DNA of 64,000 nt from NCBI GenBank assembly GCA_013400975.1, contig WBMZ01000230.1, forward strand, positions 62,001-126,000. Reading direction: 5' to 3'. Numbering within the stretch: position 1 is the stretch's first letter; each line of letters begins with the position of its first letter. The DNA comes from Atrichornis clamosus. Lineage: Eukaryota > Chordata > Aves > Passeriformes > Menuridae. The notes beneath the pieces are model-generated. The model was not told the DNA's origin. It made no database searches and saw nothing but the letters and a program-made list of their open reading frames with translations. Below, piece by piece: positions 1 through 13,500 of the stretch. A program made the position numbers and the translations under genes.

Positions 1-1400
1 AAAAGGCATTCTGATCCAACCTTCCAGTTAAATAATCCTTTATATTCCAAGGCAAAACACTTTGTAATGTGCAGGAACTGTCATTGGTAACAGCCAGCCT
101 TGGGAGAGGAGGAAAGTTACATTATTGATTTGCAGTCAAACTCATTTATCTTTTATTAAAGCTTAACCACTGCATCCAAGATTTAAGCAGGAGAAGTTGC
201 CAGGAAGGAGCAGTATATAAAAATTTACAGTTAAAATAAATAAAATGTTGACAAGATGGGGAATTAAATTCAGTAGCCACTCAATTAAAATTCTGTTCCA
301 TTTTCAGATGATTTGTCATGTAACTTTCAGAGTGAATACACTATTCTTTTTCTGAAAAAACCCCCCAATATTTATCTGTTAGATGGCCTTTATTCAATAT
401 GTACCAGCCACTTCACTACTGTTAAAATCCTCCTTGCCATTTCATTGAAAAATGCTGCTTAAAATTAGCCAAGAGAATGGTTAGGGAACATGACTGGCTC
501 TGTTCTTGGCCATCTTGTTAGACAGCATCTCTCATAAATCTACCATAGCATGAGATCAGACGCAAAGAAGTTCCATGTTTTTCCAGATGGAGTAAAAACG
601 TATGTCAATGCTGAATGAAAAATGTTCCGTATACAAGAGAGTATTTTTCCCGTTTTCCACAGAAGTACATTTTAAATCTATAACACAAAGCCTTAAAAAC
701 AAAAACAGGAGAAAATTGCACCCAAGATAATTTGAGAAAAATATTTTACTTTTTCCCCTAATTTTGAGCATTCAAAGGTCTGTAGTTATTTCTGCTTTCA
801 ATGAAATTAATGCGTTCTCATACTGGAGAATTTAAAATAATCTTTCTTAAAGAGAGAAATCCCTTCATGTGCAGAGGCTGTAACCATAAATATTGTATAT
901 ATTGTAGAATATTGTAATATTCTAAAGATGTGAAACCCTTGGGAGTGGAAATATCAAAATACCGGGATAAACAGAGGTTACAAAAGAATGTTTAATGCAG
1001 ACAGGAAGTGTAGATTACATGATTTGGACATTTGGTCCTGTATCTGACAGTTACTTGGGTCCATGTGTGTACTGTAAGACAAACAGCTGTTGGCAACTTC
1101 AGTCCAAGGAAGTTTAGCTCCCCCTTCAGTGAGGATGGATTTGCCCAGTAAATTCACTTGGTCAGAATGCATGGGACCAAGGAATCTATCAACAAAAGTT
1201 TGTAATTCAGAGTCACACGGACTCTTAGGACACCACAGCACTTTGCAAGCATGGGGAAGCAACACCTCCAGTTGCACTGAGCAGAAGCATCACAAAGATC
1301 GGTTCCTTTTCATTTATAAATCCTTCCAGAAGATGCCAACAAACCTATCCAGTAGACAGCTATGGACTCACGCAGCACATTATCTGATCAGAACACTTAC
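1..1400 (-). other. UTRN intron, downstream side of exon 76-equivalent (incomplete)
   Basis: AT-rich sequence with no recognisable utrophin exon. A moderately GC-richer stretch at about 1010-1420 is open on both strands for about 100 codons (978-1277 minus, 1090-1419 plus). Neither translation resembles a known family, and opposing open frames of this size are expected now and then by chance. The intron continues beyond the left edge. Confidence 0.7.
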
Positions 1401-1509
1401 CTGTCTGATGGAACTGTGAGCTTGTGTCTTGCTCGAGAGGGAAGCCAAGGGCAGAGTGCTGGGGTGAAGCACAGGGCGAGGAGCCATTGACCCGGGAGTC
1501 TGACTCGGG
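1401..1509 (-). CDS. UTRN: UTRN exon 76-equivalent (variable tail), 109 bp
   Basis: Encodes [20 protein letters not shown] and then [16 protein letters not shown] plus one base. PESDSR, NG, SP and ASPQHSAL align with mammalian utrophin. The second half ([10 protein letters not shown]) is divergent, as expected for the fast-evolving tail after the coiled coil. The acceptor is tgcag (1510-1514) and the donor gtaag (1396-1400). The next exon, expected to encode a DLLAPPHDTS-like motif, was not found between 1 and 1400, so the gene continues to the left of the window. Confidence 0.93.
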
Positions 1510-4500
1510 CTGCATTAAAAGACAGGAAGACACAAATTTCTGTTAATTGTATCCACATAACTTAAGTGTGAGCTTGTATGCAGCCATCCTGCTCCTTTTC
1601 CTTTTTGATGTGCTCTTTCTTGTCTGTTCTTCAAACTACTGAAAATTGGCTTAGGTTGATACAACTGAAGATGGGTAAAAAAAATCAAAACCAAAATTTA
1701 AGTGTAGTTCTTACAAGACTCCAGTTGATGGTCATGTTAAAAACAATGTCCTGTTGCGTCACAGAAATACAATGTAATGTACAACACATGCAGTCTACCA
1801 AGGCTCTCAGTCCAGCTCTGCAGAAAGACTACACAACGGGATTATTGGGGTATATTTATGTGTATGGATATATACATACATATACACACAGAGAGGACAT
1901 TCAGCTAAGATCCCCTAAAAAGCTTTACAAGGATGACCAATCATGCTTAGAAACAACTGTTCAATCACAGTTTTGCAGAACTGCAGAATCAAGTGAGGAC
2001 TCAAGACACACTCAAAACAACTTCATTAAATGTAAAAGGTGGTAGCCGGACATCACTCCTGCTGACGCTGCTTCTCAACCATGTGGAAGACACCCAAGTT
2101 TGCAGGAAAACTTGTACTACCTAGACTCCTGAAAATTATGAGACATAACTAATATACTTCAAAACCAAGCTTTTCTGGACTCTTAAATTCACTTGAAAAG
2201 TAACTGAAATCATGGTTACATTTAGCTGTAACAATGTTTAACTACATTAAAGTATACATATATGGACAGAAAAATAAGAAAAGACCATAGCAGCTCAAAA
2301 ATACTGGAAGGGATCTTGTTCAGGGATTTTTTCCCTTCTTCTTCTTTCTTGTAAAAAATCCTGTGAGGAAGAAAGTAATAATACAGTATTTGAGCTCTGG
2401 ACGTGATTGCTCTGAAAAAACCAGAAATAAGTGAAATAGTATTTACATCTGAGGTAGATGTAGCTGAAATTGTTGCTGCTATCATTTATCTTTTTGATTG
2501 TAAATCATCAAATTACTTTTAAACAGCTTACAGAGCAGGTTATTTAAGTATATCTATCAAAAGCAGATACTGAAGTAATAAAAAAGATCATTGCTTTTAA
2601 GGTCTTTTTGAAACTGAGCAAGTACCTAGAACAGCTATGAGACTCAATGCAGAGTTAGAATACAGAATGGCTGTTAATTTCTGCACAAGTTTGCTCGTTT
2701 GCACCTCACAGCCTTAATTGCAATACTCAATTTTTTGAGATAACTTACAATTTAAGAAAAACAATCCTCAGTACAGCTGAATATTGTTGAACAATGCAAG
2801 ATACTTTTTTTCCATATACAGTAGTGAGAAAAGAAGGAAACGTTCCCCCGAGCACTCAGGAAATCTTTTTCTCTCCTCTAAATGTCCCCTCTTTCAGCAT
2901 GACAATACCAAGCACCAGCTTTGACTAAAAGAATAGACCGAGAAATATTGCTCTGCATAGAAGACAAAGAAAAATGGAAATGTTTACAAGCCAGAGAAGG
3001 ATTTTACTGTCAAGACACTTCTGTGAACAGTGAATTACTATCTAGTAGTTAAGTAATTTGCTACCCTGTACCAGGCTTCAATGCAGCTACAGAGCCTAGG
3101 TAAAATGACTGTGGTGATTTTAAACCAGTGAAGCCTGGGATAACCTACACCAGGCAATTCTGTATTGCCAGGAACCACTGTTCAAGATGTTAGAGCTATA
3201 ATGGTAAAGAGAGGAAGCAAACTCTTCAAGGTTAGGAGTCACTTCAATACAGAACAACAAAACTAACACCAGTAGCAGAGTGGCTGCTTGCCCACCCCAC
3301 AAACAGATAACAGAGAGAACGTGAATCACGCAAAATGCGAATCTGCACCTGGACTAGATCTTCGTCCCTGGTCTAGCAGTAACTATGAATAAATTGTGCA
3401 CAGATGACTGAGGGTGAATGAGAAGATTTGTCCTGGACATACACAACTGCAGAACAGCAATACAGGCTTGATCAAGGATAGTGAGGTACTGCAGAGCCAA
3501 GTGTTCATGTTGACAGACGCCAAGGAAATGCCTACAAACTCAGGTGATGAGTTAGTGAAGGCAGCACTCAGTAGTGCTACTGCAAGTGACAGAAGAGCAC
3601 TGCAGAGCACAAGGACTACCTGTGGACAAACTGAGAGAAAACAAAACATAACCTGGAATACCTTACATTGATGTACCATATATTGTGCAGCAGTTAGAAT
3701 GAAATATCATAGTTGGATTCAAAAACAAGATCAAAGCCACAAACTTAATGTCTTCTAATCAGAAGGTGATGTCTGATTACTTCATTTTCATTTAAATATA
3801 CTAATAAACGTTACACTACATAGTTCCAGTGACTGCAATAAAAAGAGAAACCAAGACAAATCAAACTCTTCTTCTGAATTAAGGACAACATTGTTAAGCA
3901 GCTGAATAGTGGGGTTTGGAGCAGAAAGTGAAGGTTTGTGATGTGGTATAATTGCCCTAATATAATAATCAGATACTGGAAAATGCTGAATGCAAACAAT
4001 TGAGGATATAGATACAGATGCATGTATTTACATCATTTAACAATTTTACTGTTAGAGAACTTGAGGAAAAAAAACTGTAGAAAATCACATTCTACTTGAC
4101 CCCAATTGCGTAACACCTACAAAATATGAGCACTTCCATAATAACCTACTTCAGGCATCATGAAGTTCATATATTCTCATTCAAAATAACTCAGCAGACA
4201 ACCCTTAAGCCAAAAACTAGAAGAAAATAGCTCTAGATGTTACTATATATACTTGCTCCTTCTTGAAAGAAATAAAAGTAGGGATACTGAGCATGCCTCT
4301 ACAGGGATGAGGGGCAGGTTTCCAACTCCAGTCTCAGAAAGTTTTCAAACTTCTTTTTAGGCAAAACCAAACAAAGATATGAAAGGACAGATAAGAAAAC
4401 TCAGATTTTTTTTTTTCTTTTCCTGTATTACAGCAGTTTTTAAAGCACTTCAAAGGAGATACTTATTTCAACTTCAACTTATTTCAATGTTTTGATCTAC

Positions 4501-7500
4501 AGTGCCTTGTTTCACTGCACTGGTGTCTTTCCCAAGAAGAGTCTGAAGTGCTCTGTGGCTTAATGGATAGCTAAGACATACCTCTCTTTCCTTGACTTCT
4601 GATGCTTGTGGTAAAAAACAAACTAAACCTTGGCATCCCCAATCTGAATCCTCAGGAACAGGAAACCTCAAAAATGCCAACTGTATTACCACATTCATTA
4701 CAGATGCTTCTTCTTGCTCCAGACTTTTACTCCCAGCTACAAAAAATATACTCTCCTCTGCTCTTCTAATAAAGCTCCTCTGCTTTCAGGTGGAGAGGGA
4801 GTTGCAACTCCTATTTACTCTCTCAGTCTGATCATATAGCTGCTGACAGATGATTTTAGCTCCCACTAACTTCAATTTCAAATCCAATATGAAACCTCTA
4901 TTCAGTATCTCAGAAAAAACAGCAAAAAATCCAAACATACTTTAAATGCCCTTCATAACAGGTTTCATTTTGACTTTGTAAATGCAGTATCTATAAAGAA
5001 AGAAAAATGAAAGTGTATTCTTTGTTTTTATTCTGTCTCATTAACACGTTGGTATCAAAGCTGTCACATGCCAGTTCTGTTTCACCTTCCTCTTTGGCAC
5101 TCTAATCAATCAGGCAGACAAAAATGACAACATTCCGTGACAGCTACCAATCCTTTGGGCTTGCTAAAATAAAAATAGTATGGTAACCTCAGAACTGTGA
5201 CCTGAAGGAGACAAATGTGCAATGAGGATGCATGCATACTTCTGCTAAAGGTGCTCTCTAAAGAATGTCGTAGAATGCTCTCATCTAAATTAAACAGTTA
5301 CTACATGAAAGTTTCTGACTTTCATTAACTCTCTATCCAAATATCTGTGTGTAGACAGACTCGCTCCAATCTTTTGGAGAAAAAAATTCCCAGTATTTTA
5401 CTCTCAGTGGTATCAAACAACAGTCAGGAGGGCTAGTGGAGAAGAGGAAGGGGGAGACTTGCTATTGATAGAAGAGACAAACAGAGATGGAATGAAATGC
5501 CAGCCATAGCAAAGAAATTGCTGTACGACAGTTGTGTCCTTTAATACTAGTAATTACAGACATGTTATATATTTTTGAGATTGGGACTTATGAGTATCTT
5601 TCATACAAAGTATCCATCTAATTAACACAAAAAAGATTCCTTTTATCCACTAAAAATAATTGGGACAGCCAGTAAAAGCAAAAGAAACAAATAAATATAG
5701 TTAGATCCTCAGCTGGCTTCTGATCAAGTCTTTCCCCAAGCAGTGAAAGAGATAAAGGCTTTCATAAAAGGTAGTGGCCCAAGCTGACAGAACAACAAAT
5801 GTGCTGAAGAGTGGTCATTTTTTCAGAAAGGGGGCAGTAATGGAAATCAGTGCTGCTTCATAATTCTATTAACATCAAAATACATTTCAAAGAACATTAC
5901 TAAAAATTTTAATTATTCATTATTTCTGAGTCTCCATCAGGGGAGTAGTTTCAACGTTCTGGAAACAGCTTGCAAAAAATCTGCTAAATTAAGTAAGGAT
6001 ACATATAGAAGGGCATCTTGAAAAGCCACAGATATGCTATAAAAGAAATAGTGCAGGCTTTCTCATACATTTGACTTTGTACCAGCCACTTTATTAAATG
6101 ACAGAGGAGAAACAGGAAGACCTTAGGAAATAATACTTGGAACAATGAGAAGCATGGCATGACTCCCACAGAGACAGGACAACTCAGACAGAAAGCAAAA
6201 GAAAAACAATATATGATAAATGAGGTGTAATGATCAGAAATATTGAGAAAGGTCATCTCTGTTCTACTTTACCCTATCTGAAACCAAAAGCTGCAGAATG
6301 TCTAGAAATTTCCAAAGGCAGAAATGATAAGAAGAAACTACTGCCCCTTCTCCTGTTCACTTTATCACAACAAACATGTATACCCTACAGGTCTTACTAA
6401 GAATGACATAGCGATTCCAAAAAGATTACAAAATTGTAAGATCATCCACAGCCACACTAGGGGAAAAAAAAAAAAAGAAAAAAGAAAAAAAAAGAGTTTT
6501 AAGGGGTGAACGAGTTTTTGCTCTAAGCACTAAGCTGAAAGACGGTGGGTTTGGCAGAACTTCCGTGTTTCTATTCAACATCTGTTTCTTTGTAGATTTT
6601 AAACCCTTCTCTGAAAGACCTAGTATTGGCCACATATCCCAAGATACTGACTATATAAATTATTATTAACAGTGCACCAGTTGTTATCTTTCTGGTAAAA
6701 TATTCAAGTTATTCAAATACTGAATAAACATGCTAGAATAACAGTAGCAACACAAAAATTTACTCTGCTAGAGGCATAGGGAAGCCATTGGAACAGATGC
6801 ATCTTAACCCTATTCAGCCAAAACTGCCTAGAAAAAAATGACAAAGTCAGCCAGTGAAACAAACAATAAATACCTTAATCCCTGTAATGAGAGTATCATC
6901 TACAGCAGGAACTGAGGCCATTTTGATACCTGTTTTATGTGGTCTGTTTCTCGGATTAGTTAAATCCTCTACTACATACAGCCACTCAGCTGACTCACGG
7001 AAGGCAGGAATTACTTGTCTTACTGTACTATGACCCAAGTGTAATGATTAGTTAGGAGAAAACATTCATACAAATTTATCTTCATTATTCAAGCTTCTAC
7101 ACATGAAACAGTACAAACTAACATCTCTAACAACACCTGGTGCTGTTATTTCTATAACCTAGATGTGTGTATGCTGACTTCCAAACAATCAGTATTCCTT
7201 CTGCCAACGAAGAAACCCTATCATCTCCAGCTACCGGCATTTTCTAAAAGGCTCTTACCTCCAGCATCTACTTGTGTGCAAGACCACCTTGCTGAAGCTT
7301 ATTGGTCTAAATATGCTACTCAAGAGGAACTGGATTTTTAATGTAATGAATTGTTCCTTTGCATTTCAGACGTATCTTTGGCCATCTGTCTCTGGCATGC
7401 TAAGAGAGGTTTGAGTCACTAACTGTGACAACAAATAAACATATTATTTCAGGAAAGATGAGAAAACTGAAGTCAAATGTGTGGTGTGACAGCATCATTA

Positions 7501-10500
7501 CTTGGAGTAGAGTACATAATTTCTCCTCATGCTTTTTAATAAAAACCTATTGCACTTGTTATGCTCAATATTTCATAAGTTACCATGATCACTCCAGCAC
7601 TTGTAATCATTTTGTGCTCATTTGACTTTGACCACAGCTTACAGTAGAGAGTAAGAAAATATATCTCTTCATGTTAGAAAGTATGGATTGCAACAGACCA
7701 AGAGTGCAGGGTGAAAATATCTGCAGTGAAACATCAGTGGTTTTGTTCCACCATAACCAAGAAATCCAGTGTGCAGAAACAACATGGGGGAAAGTGTACA
7801 AGTACCTGCTCAAGTAGCTGCCGTAGCCGGTGAAGCTGAGACTCCAATTGTTTATTGTGATCTTCCAATATTTGCATCCTTGCTTCCAGGCGACCTTTAT
7901 GTTGCCTCAAGAGTTTAGCTTCAGCAATGAGCTCGGCATCTTCAGAAGCATGCTGAGGTGACACAATGGAGTCAGGAGGTGACGCAAGAGGGTTTATTCC
8001 TCTCCGAAGATGTTGCTCCTTTAGTTGCTCATATTCTATCTGCAGACTCCTGTATACAGAAAAGAGAAGGAGAACGATGACTTTATCAAGTGAATGAAAA
8101 GACTTCTTAGATCAAGTGATGTTACCACCTCCAACTAACAACACAAATAGCTCATACAAAGACAATGCCTTGACTTGTGTTTTATGGGGGAGAAAAACAA
8201 AGGCAGTGAAGTAGAAGTGAAACTAACTTATTTCTTCACAGACCCTCCCTCTTCTACCTAACAAAGCCAGGCTATGCACAACATATGCCTTGATTATTGA
8301 TTGATTGGGGGTTTTTTTGGCCAAAATCACAACTTCTATGTCTTTCTCATCTTCAACATAGTACATGCATGGCTCAAACAACGAGATAACAATTCAGACA
8401 CCAGAAGAGTGATTATGAGACCTTTGCTCTTCCTCAAGGTCAGCAATGATACGCTCCAACTCTCCTCGCTCTTCCTTCTCCACTGACTTGAGTATCTGAG
8501 CAGGACTCTGTGGCTGACTCACAGGTGATTCTCCTCCCAGCGTCTGACAATACTGCTGGATAAGGGCATGCTCATCCTCTCTAAAACAATAACAATAAAA
8601 CAGCAAAGATAAAACCAGAGAGGTAAAACATTTATTATGTGAGCAAACATCTCTGTCAAGCTGAGGGATTTTGTTTATGATGTTTGTTTATGAAAAAGGA
8701 CTAAGAGAGAAGGAATTAAGCCTAAAAATATACTGAAAGAAAACCACGTAAACATACAATGCATAGGACATAAAAGATTTATCTGTAGTAAAGGATCAGT
8801 TTAGTTTAATGTATTCATAAAGAAAAAATGCTGTTGAAAAGAAACAGTGAAAACAAGAATCAGAGATAAACCAAAGATGACTGATTTGAAATGCCTTAAA
8901 AATAAATACAACAAACAAGTATCTGCTAGATCCATTTTTTTAACAATATGTGGCATTTTTGAAATTTTTAGGAGATAATTTTGGTTTGCTCAATTTACCT
9001 AATAAAATTAGAGAAAAAAAATCCCCAAGGAATTCTCCTAGAAGTCATAAAGTAGTCAATCATGAAGCATGTAGCTAACACTGTGTACTGCACAAAGCGA
9101 CTAACAATGCTTCAAAAATAGTGCTAGAGGTTTTCAATTAGCACTCTATTTCCATTTCTCTCCCAAATTTGATAGACACGTACAATACACCTTGAAATTC
9201 TGCATGGGTAGTATATATCCTTCTTACAGATTCAAGGATAGAAATAAACTATAACACTGTGCTCCTCCTGAATCACATGAAATTACCTTTTGGTAAGGAG
9301 ATACAGAAGTCCTGACACTTTCAATTATGCTATAATACCCAAGTGAATTTGGTTTCATATAGATGTGCCTTACATTCCAAGTTGCTGGCTTTTCTCCATA
9401 AATAAAGTCAGATGGATAAAAAGTGAAGGATACCATATCCTAAAACCAGTTTTCTTGCTTGCTTACTCAAGAAGGATGAATCAACAACAGAAAACTATAC
9501 TATTCATTTTTTAAGAGAAAAATTGCTGGAGCTGGAAATTGCTGAAGAAACACTCTCCTTATATTATCTTCTTTGCTTGACTACAAACCAGAGACTGCAC
9601 ACCCTACGATACTGACGTATTTTCCCTACAAATTTTACCCTAAAGATCTCCTACAGTTAAAGCACGGTCAACAACAGAGACACAAACACATGGGCAGTAT
9701 ACACACACATATTCAGGTATCTTTTAGAAAAGAGACTTGGTCATATTAAAAATATTTCCTCCTATTGTTAGAAAGTAGCAGCTATGAATTCTGCTATCAA
9801 TCGATTATGGAATGAGAAGTATCCTCAAGGACTGCCTTTGAAAGCACATGCAAAAAATTGGAAGTTCATTATACGCAAAGTATTTCTTTTCCAAATAAAA
9901 GTGTAGTGGAGCTTTTCAAGAGGCTTTTAAAAATTTCCTGTCAGCCAATTTAGCATCTTTCATCACAGAATTTCCAAATATACAGTCTCATTTGAATGAA
10001 TAGTAAAACCAGTTATTTAGAGAAGTATGCCCTGGAAGAAACAGCAGTTATTTCTGTGGTGAGAAATAGTCTATGAATAACTGCCTGTGCAAGTAAAACA
10101 CATAGGTGTTATACAGGCCATGCATATGGATCAGGGGTTTCCTCAGAAATATGTTCAAACTCTTGGGACAAAAGAAGAAAACTCATGTGACAGGAACAAT
10201 GAGAGCTGCATACATACTGCTTGTGTAATGAAAAACTCTATTTTATCCTGTTGAACCAAGATTTTTTGGTAGCTCAGTATATCAGTATCTGTTTAAAAGC
10301 ATCATCAGTATTAAAAGCAAGACAAAATAGGCAAAGATTTAATAAATCCTGATTCCTGGTATGTCTCTCTTGGAAAAGGACTTTTATCATTTAGCAAAAT
10401 GATTTGGTTCTTTGCAGTACTCCTTAAGACAAAATTTTTACTGAAGACTAATCCTATGGTAGAACAACACCAAATCATTTCTTCCCAAGGATAACTATTC

Positions 10501-13500
10501 ACTATCTACCCAAAGCTATAATGTGGTCTTTCATTTTCCAACATGTCATTGAGACTTGAAAATTTAGGTTCTTAAAATTGGAGAAATGTACATCAAGTAA
10601 CGGTATGCCAAAAAAAATCCAAACAACAAAAAAACCCCATAGCCTGTGACAGTTCTGTTCACTGGATTAAAAGCCTCATTATTGAGTTTTGCTTTTAAAA
10701 ATGAGTAGAAAGTTTAAAGAAAATAATGTACATTCACTTATTTTTTATCTGTCTTGGTAGTACTGCACTCATGAGAAGAAATGACAACATGGATCTTCCC
10801 TGTAAATGAATAAATTTAACTGATTTTTCATTATATACATCTATATAATTTAAATATAATTGGGCTTGCATGTGCATTTAAGTCTTAAAAAAAAATAGTG
10901 ATATCCTAGCTGAAAAAGGAATAAAACAGTTTTCCTTTTTTTTCTTCCTTACCTATAAAAAACATGCCTCTAACTCCTTTATCTTCTTCACTACTTGAAT
11001 GATCTCACGGAAACTCACGATCACTATTAGACTACTTAAAACTAAAACAAAGGTTAGTGCAGTTAAAGGAGTCTGGATCAGGTCCCAGTGTGATAATGAA
11101 AACCTCATGGCACTGCTACACCCTTTAACCAGCTTGACAAAAATACCCTACCCTTTATAACCAAATCTTTGCCAAGGTGATGTAACCCCTCTGGGGGCTT
11201 CACACTCTGCGGGGCACAGCCGTGCAAAACGTGCAGGATACCCTGTCACTGAAATGGTTGCAGCAAGCCAAGAGTGCTGGCAATTCAATGCCACACCTTC
11301 GGCCAGCACAGAAACAGGGTGTTACAGCAGGCAGGTGAGAGGACACAGCTTTAGCATCCAGGCTTCAAAACACAGTTTACATGTTATTTTAAGTGATAGC
11401 ATGTGACTACATATACTGCCTTCTTTTGTGCAAGGGTGTTGATGTCAGGAAATGTTCACTTGAGCTAGGTTAGTCTGGTTCTTTTAATTACGGATAAAAA
11501 AAGCTGCTGTCTACATTTTTAAATGGTCAGTTTATAAACAAAATATAGGTAATCTAAAATGGATCTTTTTTAAAATAGGGCTCGGTAAAGCTGGATTTAT
11601 TATATTTATTGAAATTTGTTAAATCTGAGATTCTGTCAAGATTTTGATTAGGTGTAACCTCATTTTCTAAAGAAACTTACAAGCACCTTAAAAAAAGATT
11701 TTACACAGTAAATGCTCACATACTTTTGACTGTATTGTGATCTACTAGGTGATATCAACACAGTTAAATACAGATTATTTTGTATTTTGATCTCAAAGTT
11801 ATGCAGTCCAGAAAAAAAATTCATTTCCCCCCTCTCCCACTCGTTCAGAGTCTCAAGAAGTATGCTGGAGATGCTGCAAATATTGATTGCTCTTTTTTTA
11901 GGCATCACATGTTGCAACTGACAGCAAGCAGGCTTTTTCACAGGCACTTGATAAAGGAAGTCTTCTGAAGGAAAAGTGTATTTTTACCATGTGTTCTACC
12001 TTTGATCTGTCTGGCAAAATTACTAGTTTGAAAAAGCACAACCTTGAACCTGCACCTGATGACCATAATTGGACAGATTCATTAGTAGCACAGGAGTCCC
12101 AGGACAGGGCTTCAAATGACCTACGACATTAAGGTCATTGTTCTATGCCAGGCAAATACTTTTATTTTGGGAATCTGGGACTCTGTTCTGTACAAGTGGC
12201 AGGAGATGGCCATTAGCAATCAAAATAAAAGCGTCACATAAAGATTAATTGCTCACTCTTTCTTGGTGGTTATTTTACTGAGTACCCTGTGTGCTTTGTA
12301 CATAAAGTCCTTCGACAGCAGAGGCTGCAGTTCCTTTTCTGCATTTCACCATAGCAGAAAGCAGAAAATAAGACATCCCAGAAGGTCAGACTTGAAAGAA
12401 GTACATCTCAAAGGAAAACAACACTCCAACAAAGAAGCCCAGGGAAAACAGCCTTTGAAGAATCCTAGTCTCTTTGTGGACATGTATTTTCAAGAGGTCT
12501 ATTCCAAACATGCATTGTGCACAGAGGAAGCAAGAGGCAAATAAAGCTGCATATAACCTCCCTTTTATTGGACTATGCTGTGGAAAGAACAATTCACATT
12601 TCCTGACGATCACTTCTCATCAGTGCATTATTTTATCTGATTAAGAAACTGACTGCTAAAGAAAAGGAAGCTGTGGCTATTTGTGAACTTACTTCACTGA
12701 CAATTTTTATTTTTGCTGTAGCTCTCATACTCAGCACCATGCATTCTAGTCCAAATAAAGTGTACCTGGAGCTACTGATGTTATGAGAAATACTAAAATA
12801 AGGATGAAGAAGGTCGTACAAAATACTCTGGCTAACTTACTTCTTCTTCTCCTACTTTTAATCATCACATGAAACTAATTTCTCATCGTGACAAGATACC
12901 TTTTAACTACTTACATCATGTCAAAGTGTTCAGTTACTACATACTGGGACTCCAGTTTGACTTACAACACATTAAGTAGCAGTGCCAGGTAAAAGTATCA
13001 CTGGCCTTCACTGCTTGCTCCTACTTCTGAACCTGAGTGCACAGTTCCCTAACAAATAAACTTTCAGATATGTTCCAACTCTGCCTTAAGATGAGTGTGA
13101 AATAGCATCAACAATGCTGCAGACACAAAGACAACCGGTAGTAAAGGCATTAATCAGAAAGCTGGTATTAAGCATGTGCATTTATACTGAAAGTATGTAG
13201 ACTACGTCCAATGCAATTAAGTTCAGTGTAGGCTGGATAGGATAGTTCATGCATTATAGGAATAAAAGAATTACACTCCTGTCCTATTTTTCCAACGATT
13301 TCTCTTTTCATTCTACTACACTAGTATCAGATTGTGAGGCATAGCCTTCTGTTAGGGACACTTAATCACTCTTTGTTATAAAGACTTAATTTTTTCCTTC
13401 ATGTGTGAATAGGCAAGTCTGCTTTAAAGACACAGATGCTTTTGCATGAATTAAAGACAATGAAAAATCATCACAACATTCTAGCCTAAACATTTGGAAC

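Noticed and set aside
978..1419. Opposing ORFs (99 codons minus, 109 codons plus) next to exon 76, considered as a following UTRN exon
   Set aside because: Neither contains the expected DLLAPPHDTS-like tail motif or fits the needed phase; no family resemblance.
1578..2045. 155-codon ORF on the plus strand
   Set aside because: Low-complexity parts (including a read through a TA/CA stretch) and no recognisable domain; probably chance.
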